A stretch of 64,000 bases of DNA from Rhodoblastus sp963704565 (GTDB lineage: Bacteria; Pseudomonadota; Alphaproteobacteria; Rhizobiales; Beijerinckiaceae), in assembly GCA_963704565.1 (NCBI GenBank), contig OY969917.1, positions 3,286,001 to 3,350,000 of the forward strand. Reading direction: 5' to 3'. The position numbers were made by a program, and so were the translations under genes. How positions within the stretch are numbered: position 1 is the stretch's first letter; the number at the start of each line of letters is the position of its first letter. Under the pieces are notes generated by a model. The model ran no database searches. It worked only from the letters and a program-made list of their open reading frames with translations, and was not told the origin of the DNA. Shown here piece by piece: positions 59,905-64,000 of this stretch.

Positions 59905-61338
59905 ATGGGTGAGTTTGCCGCCAAGTTTCGTCCCGAAGTCGATCTGGACGAGTTCGAACGCCGCCTGCGCGCCGCGGCGCCCATGCCCCAGCAGCGGCCC
60001 GAGGAAAGCTCCGATCCGCTCGCCGAACTCGCCCGCCTCGTGAACAATGAGGCCTTGGCCGGCCGCAAGGATCCGTTCGAAGCTTTGTTCCGCGCCCAAT
60101 CCGCCGTCGCGGAGGGCCGTGAGGCCGCGCAGGCGCGCCTGCGCGACGAACATCCGGACTTTGCGCCTTTCGGCTTGCGCGAGCCTTATTTCGCGCATCC
60201 CCCGCATCATGAAATCCATGCGGCGGACGAGACCTTCCATGGCGACTACGCCCAAATCGCCCAAGGCGACTACGCCAAAGGCGACGAGGCCCTTGGCTAT
60301 CCGAGCGAAGCTTATGCGGCGGACCCGCTGCCCTATCAGGAATCCGAGCCGGCCTGGGCCGAAGCGCCCCAGCAGGACGCGCGCGACGAGCAGGCCTGGC
60401 CGACGGCCTTCGGCGAAGCCGCGCCGGCCGAGTCCGCGCCGCGCATCCGCCGCAAGGTGATGTATGGCATGGCGGCGGTCATGGCTGTCGGCGTCCTTGG
60501 CGTCGCCGGACTGCTGACCATGCGCCATCGCTCGGCAAATCATGAGGTTGTGACCATTCAGCCCGACAGCGCCCCGGCGCGCGTCGCCCCCGCTCAGGTC
60601 GAAAGCGCCGCCGCGCCGGAAGGACAGGGCCTGTTCGATCGCAAGAACGGCTCCGGCGTCGCCAAGGTCGTCGCCAGCGCCGAACAGCCCGCCGACCTGA
60701 AAGCCACATTGAACAACGCCCAAAAAACGGACGGCGCGGCGGCCGGCGCCGCGAGCGTCGCCACGCCCACCCCGCCCACGCCCGCGGATCAGGCGTCCCA
60801 GCCGGAGTCCCTGTTCCCGCCGGCCAGGAAGGTGAAGACCGTCGCGGTGCGCGCCGACGGCAGCGTCATCGGCGGCGCCGCCGCGCCGGCGCCCGGACCC
60901 GTGGTGAACAGCGCCTTGCCGAGCATGGCCGCCGCCAACATGCCGCCCGAGGCGCCGGCCATGCCGGAGAGCCCGCCCGCCGGCAAATCGACCCAGCGCG
61001 CCGCCGCGCTGACCGCGCCCGCGCCGAAAGCCCCGGCTCGCGTCAGGCCGAGGCAAGCGCCCAAGGCGGAAGTCGCCGAGGAGACCGCCGCCGGCGGCGG
61101 CTATGCCGTCCAGCTTGCCGGCGAGCCCAGCGAAGCCGACGCCCGCCTCGCGGCGAAGCGCCTCTCGGCCAAATATTCCGGCGCGCTGGAAGGCCGCCAC
61201 GCCGTTCCGGTCAAGGCCGCCGTCGGCGCCCGGACCGTGTGGCGCGTGCGCGTCGGCCATCTCTCCGAGGCCAGGGCCAAGAGCATGTGCGCGGCGGTGA
61301 AATCCGCCGGCGGCTCCTGCTTCATCGCCAAGGACTGA
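59905..61338 (+). CDS. SPOR-domain protein
   Basis: A 477-residue protein with a long acidic cytoplasmic N-terminal part, one membrane helix (VMYGMAAVMAVGVLGVAGLL, about 192-211), a Pro/Ala-rich periplasmic linker, and a C-terminal SPOR domain (YAVQLAGEPSEADARLAAKRLS ... WRVRVGHLSEARAKSMCAAVKSAGGSCFI). SPOR domains bind denuded peptidoglycan at septa. It lies between argS and nagZ, as in many Rhizobiales. Confidence 0.9.
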   Translation: MGEFAAKFRPEVDLDEFERRLRAAAPMPQQRPEESSDPLAELARLVNNEALAGRKDPFEALFRAQSAVAEGREAAQARLRDEHPDFAPFGLREPYFAHPPHHEIHAADETFHGDYAQIAQGDYAKGDEALGYPSEAYAADPLPYQESEPAWAEAPQQDARDEQAWPTAFGEAAPAESAPRIRRKVMYGMAAVMAVGVLGVAGLLTMRHRSANHEVVTIQPDSAPARVAPAQVESAAAPEGQGLFDRKNGSGVAKVVASAEQPADLKATLNNAQKTDGAAAGAASVATPTPPTPADQASQPESLFPPARKVKTVAVRADGSVIGGAAAPAPGPVVNSALPSMAAANMPPEAPAMPESPPAGKSTQRAAALTAPAPKAPARVRPRQAPKAEVAEETAAGGGYAVQLAGEPSEADARLAAKRLSAKYSGALEGRHAVPVKAAVGARTVWRVRVGHLSEARAKSMCAAVKSAGGSCFIAKD

Positions 61339-61359
61339 GCGGATAAGGACTGAGGCGAT

Positions 61360-62370
61360 TTGAGTTTCCGCGCCTTCATCGCCGGCTGCGCCGGCCCGGT
61401 TCTCAGCCCCGACGAACGCGCTTTCCTCAAGGAGACGCGGCCGTGGGGGCTGATCCTTTTTCGCCGCAATGTCGAAACGCCTGACCAGACGCAGGCGCTG
61501 ACCGAATCGTTCCGCGAGCTAGTGGGGGCGGCCGCCGCCGTGCTGGTCGACCAGGAAGGCGGCAGGGTGCAGCGGCTCAACCGGCCGCATTGGCCGGTCT
61601 ATCCGCCGGCCGCCGTCTTCGGCCGCATGGGGGCGGAGGGCGCGCGTCTGGCCGGGCTTTCCGCGCGGCTGATCGCTTTGGATCTGCGCGCGGCGGGAAT
61701 CGACGTCGATTGCCTGCCGGTGCTGGATGCGCCGGCGCCCGGCGCGCATCGGGTGATCGGCGACCGCGCCTATGCCGAAAATCCGGAGGATGTCGCCCGT
61801 CTCGGCCGCGCCGCCGCGTGGGGCCTGATGGCCGGCGGGGTGATGCCGGTAATGAAACATATTCCCGGCCACGGCCGCGCCTTGGCCGACAGCCATCTCG
61901 AACTCCCGCATGTCAAAGCGGCGCGCGAAAAACTGGAGACGGATTTCGCGCCCTTTCGGGCCAATGCCGACCTGCCGGCGGCGATGACCGCCCATGTCGT
62001 CTATGAGGCGCTCGACCCGGTTTTCCCGGCGACTCTTTCGCGCGCCGTTCTCGAAAATGTGGTGCGCGGCGAGATCGGTTTCGACGGCCTGCTGATGACC
62101 GACGATCTTTCGATGAAGGCGCTCCACGGGGGTTTCTTCGAGCGCGCGGCGCGGGCCTTCGCCGCCGGCGTCGATCTCGCCCTGCATTGCAATGGCGATC
62201 TCGCCGAGGCGCGGGCGGTGGCCGATGCCGCGCCGGTCCTCGCCGGGCCTTCGCTGGCGCGCGTGGAGCGGGCGAGGGCGATGGTCGCGGCGGCGGAACA
62301 GGCGGCGGAGTCCTTCGATCCTGTGGAAGCGCGGGCGGAATTGGACGCGGCGCTTGCAGCTTTGGCCTGA
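61360..62370 (+). CDS. nagZ: beta-N-acetylhexosaminidase (NagZ)
   Basis: A 336-residue GH3 enzyme. Substrate-binding AAVLVDQEGGRVQRL, KHIPGHGRALADSHLELP (His/Asp general acid loop) and nucleophile Asp in GLLMTDDLSMKAL are intact. It removes N-acetylglucosamine from muropeptides in peptidoglycan recycling. TTG start at 61360, 21 bp after the SPOR gene. Neighbouring scpA follows by 41 bp: one operon. Confidence 0.95.
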   Translation: MSFRAFIAGCAGPVLSPDERAFLKETRPWGLILFRRNVETPDQTQALTESFRELVGAAAAVLVDQEGGRVQRLNRPHWPVYPPAAVFGRMGAEGARLAGLSARLIALDLRAAGIDVDCLPVLDAPAPGAHRVIGDRAYAENPEDVARLGRAAAWGLMAGGVMPVMKHIPGHGRALADSHLELPHVKAAREKLETDFAPFRANADLPAAMTAHVVYEALDPVFPATLSRAVLENVVRGEIGFDGLLMTDDLSMKALHGGFFERAARAFAAGVDLALHCNGDLAEARAVADAAPVLAGPSLARVERARAMVAAAEQAAESFDPVEARAELDAALAALA

Positions 62371-62411
62371 TTCCCGCAGGCTGTGGGCCTGATTCGAATC
62401 GAGTTGAGGGC

Positions 62412-63248
62412 ATGGAGCGGGACCAAGACGCTCCGCCGGAAGACGCGACGGCGGTTTTGGAGCCGGCCGAGGCGGCTTTTGAGGCGGAAGGCGCCAAAAG
62501 CCAGGACGAAGCGGATTTCCGGGTCGATGTGGATGGCTATGAAGGGCCGCTCGACCTGCTGCTGGAGCTTGCCCGCCGCCAGAAGGTTGACCTCAGCCGC
62601 ATCTCCGTCCTGGCGCTGGCCGAGCAATATCTCGAATTCATCGAGGCGGCGCGCCGCGTCCGGCTGGAGCTGGCCGCCGATTATCTGGTCATGGCCGCCT
62701 GGCTCGCTTATCTGAAATCGCGGCTGCTGCTGCCGGCGCCGCCCAAGGCCGAGGAGCCGGACGCAAAAGATCTCGCCGCCAATCTCGCCCGCCGGCTGAA
62801 ACGTCTCCAGGCGATCCGCGTCGCGGCGGAACGGCTGATGAACCGCCCGCGCCTCGACCGCGACCTGTTCACGCGCGGCGCGCCGGAAGGGCTCGATATC
62901 GTCAATGCGCCGATTTTCCGCGCGAGCCTGTTCGATCTTCTGTCGGCTTACGCCCGCCAGCGCCAGAAACAGGCTTTGTCCCATGTCTCGCTCAAGCACC
63001 GGCAGGTGTGGTCGCTCGCCGAGGCGCGCGAGGCTTTGGAGCGCATTGTCGGCATGGCGGTCGAATGGACCGCGCTCGACGATTATCTGTTAGACTGGGT
63101 CGCGACGCCGGCCCAGGCCCGCACCGCCCGCGCCTCGACCTTTTCCGCCTCGCTGGAAATGGTCAAGGAAGGGCTGATCGACCTGCGCCAGGATCGCGCC
63201 TTCGCGCCGCTGATGCTGCGCCGGCGCCAGGCGCTTGCGGCCGAGTAA
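62412..63248 (+). CDS. scpA: segregation and condensation protein A
   Basis: A 278-residue kleisin. N-terminal domain DVDGYEGPLDLLLELARRQKVDLSRISV followed by AADYLVMAAWLAYLKSRLLLP; C-terminal winged helix near MVKEGLIDLRQDRAFAPLML. With ScpB and SMC it forms the bacterial condensin. ATG 62412. Confidence 0.95.
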   Translation: MERDQDAPPEDATAVLEPAEAAFEAEGAKSQDEADFRVDVDGYEGPLDLLLELARRQKVDLSRISVLALAEQYLEFIEAARRVRLELAADYLVMAAWLAYLKSRLLLPAPPKAEEPDAKDLAANLARRLKRLQAIRVAAERLMNRPRLDRDLFTRGAPEGLDIVNAPIFRASLFDLLSAYARQRQKQALSHVSLKHRQVWSLAEAREALERIVGMAVEWTALDDYLLDWVATPAQARTARASTFSASLEMVKEGLIDLRQDRAFAPLMLRRRQALAAE

Positions 63249-63282
63249 GCTTTTGCGAGTGAGCTTTTGACGGAGTGATCTT

Positions 63283-64000
63283 TTGGCCGATCAGGAGCCT
63301 CTGTTCGATCTCAAGGCTGCGGACGCCGCGGCGCTGCTTGCTCGCGACAAGCCGGACGAGGCGCGGCGCGAAGTGATGCGGCTGTGCGAGGCGATGATCT
63401 TCGCCGCGACCGAGCCCTTGGGCGAGGAGGAAATGCTCAAGCGCCTGCCCGAGGGGACGGAGCTCGCGCCCGCTTTGGCCTATCTCAAGGCGGAATATCT
63501 TTCGCGCGGCGTCAATCTTGTCAGGGTCGGCAGGAAATGGCTGTTCCGCACCGCGCCGGACCTCGCCTTCGTGCTGCAACGCGAGCGCCAGGAGCCGAAA
63601 AAATTGTCGCGCGCCGCGATGGAGACCCTGGCGATCGTCGCCTATCACCAGCCGGCGACCCGCGCCGAGATCGAGGACATTCGCGGCGTGGCTCTGTCCA
63701 AGGGCACGATGGACGTGCTGCTGGAGACCGGCTGGGTGCGGCTGCGCGGCCGCCGCCGCGCGCCGGGCCGCCCGGTGACTTATGGCACGACCGAAGCCTT
63801 TCTCCTCCATTTCGGCCTGGAGCAGATTTCCGACCTGCCCGGCCTCGACGAGCTGAAAGGCGCCGGCCTGTTCGACGGCCGCCTGCCCAAGGGTTTCGGC
63901 GTGCCCCAGCCGCGCGATGATTCCACTCTCATGGACGACGAAGAGCCCCTCGGCGACGAGCCGCTCAACGAATCCTTCGCTTCCGATCTACCGGAGGAAT
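63283..64000 (+). CDS. scpB: segregation and condensation protein B (3' truncated by window)
   Basis: TTG start at 63283 with GGAG upstream. The 239 codons seen contain REVMRLCEAMIFAATEPLGE, WLFRTAPDLAFVLQRERQEP, ETLAIVAYHQPATRAEIEDI and TTEAFLLHFGLEQISDLPGL, matching ScpB's tandem winged helices. The frame is still open at the window edge in an acidic tail, so the C-terminus is not visible. 34 bp after scpA. Confidence 0.94.
   Translation, partial: MADQEPLFDLKAADAAALLARDKPDEARREVMRLCEAMIFAATEPLGEEEMLKRLPEGTELAPALAYLKAEYLSRGVNLVRVGRKWLFRTAPDLAFVLQRERQEPKKLSRAAMETLAIVAYHQPATRAEIEDIRGVALSKGTMDVLLETGWVRLRGRRRAPGRPVTYGTTEAFLLHFGLEQISDLPGLDELKGAGLFDGRLPKGFGVPQPRDDSTLMDDEEPLGDEPLNESFASDLPEE

Noticed and set aside
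62391..62420. GATTCGAATC resembling a tRNA T-arm
   Set aside because: No acceptor, anticodon or D-arm pairing around it; it is simply the spacer and start of scpA.

Overview
The window is GC-rich chromosomal DNA of an alphaproteobacterium, most likely order Hyphomicrobiales (Rhizobiales). Indicators are a MipZ division-plane ATPase, the run argS - SPOR protein - nagZ - scpA - scpB, DUF3126, PAS_5 and PilZ proteins, a large acyltransferase/acyl-ACP synthetase/MFS fusion, and short palindromic intergenic repeats of rhizobial type. A MenA-type prenyltransferase is present, and the general style recalls the Beijerinckiaceae/Methylocystaceae/Rhodoblastus neighbourhood; that genus-level guess is inference. 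I saw no tRNA, rRNA or CRISPR array.

Layout. 0-14.4 kb is housekeeping and metabolic DNA: enoyl-CoA hydratase, CoA-binding protein, a BrnT/BrnA toxin-antitoxin pair, the Aas-like fusion, a secreted YXWGXW/His-rich protein, an SDR, a TPR/ATP-grasp protein whose 3' end runs into a remnant of another gene, a bacteriohemerythrin, a COQ10/RatA-like protein overlapping menA, and SohB. 14.4-21.6 kb is accessory: repeats, a DsrC-like protein lacking its terminal cysteine, a giant DUF4062/nSTAND/TPR NTPase, and a PLP-transferase-like protein without its lysine. 22.3-26.4 kb holds a divergent FixJ/PAS-kinase pair and a hydrolase/phosphoribosyltransferase fusion. 26.7-40.4 kb is an exopolysaccharide region: AsmA, three family-4 glycosyltransferases, an O-antigen-ligase-like protein, a polyprenyl glycosylphosphotransferase, a Wza-like lipoprotein, a Wzc-like co-polymerase with a degenerate kinase domain, and a Tat-exported beta-helix protein. 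41.4-43.1 kb is a small gene split by an IS5-family element whose removal restores one reading frame.

46.2-50.1 kb is the most notable functional unit: a bufferin-type RiPP locus. A secreted DUF2282 precursor with four cysteines (BufA1-type), a maturase in which the MNIO/DUF692 enzyme and its DUF2063 partner are fused in one chain, and a DoxX membrane protein form one operon. It is divergent from an ECF sigma factor and its DUF1109/NrsF anti-sigma factor, with ECF-type promoter motifs in the shared intergenic region. Directly after doxX lies a 308-bp unit with 32-bp inverted termini and a densely helical interior; one terminus recurs alone at 38.03 kb.

50.1-64 kb returns to core genes: alpha/beta hydrolase, cysE, DUF3126, gamma-carbonic anhydrase, tandem PilZ and PAS_5 proteins, a small secreted ORF with a strong terminator, rhomboid, CBS protein, patatin, argS, SPOR protein, nagZ, scpA and the start of scpB, which runs off the window.
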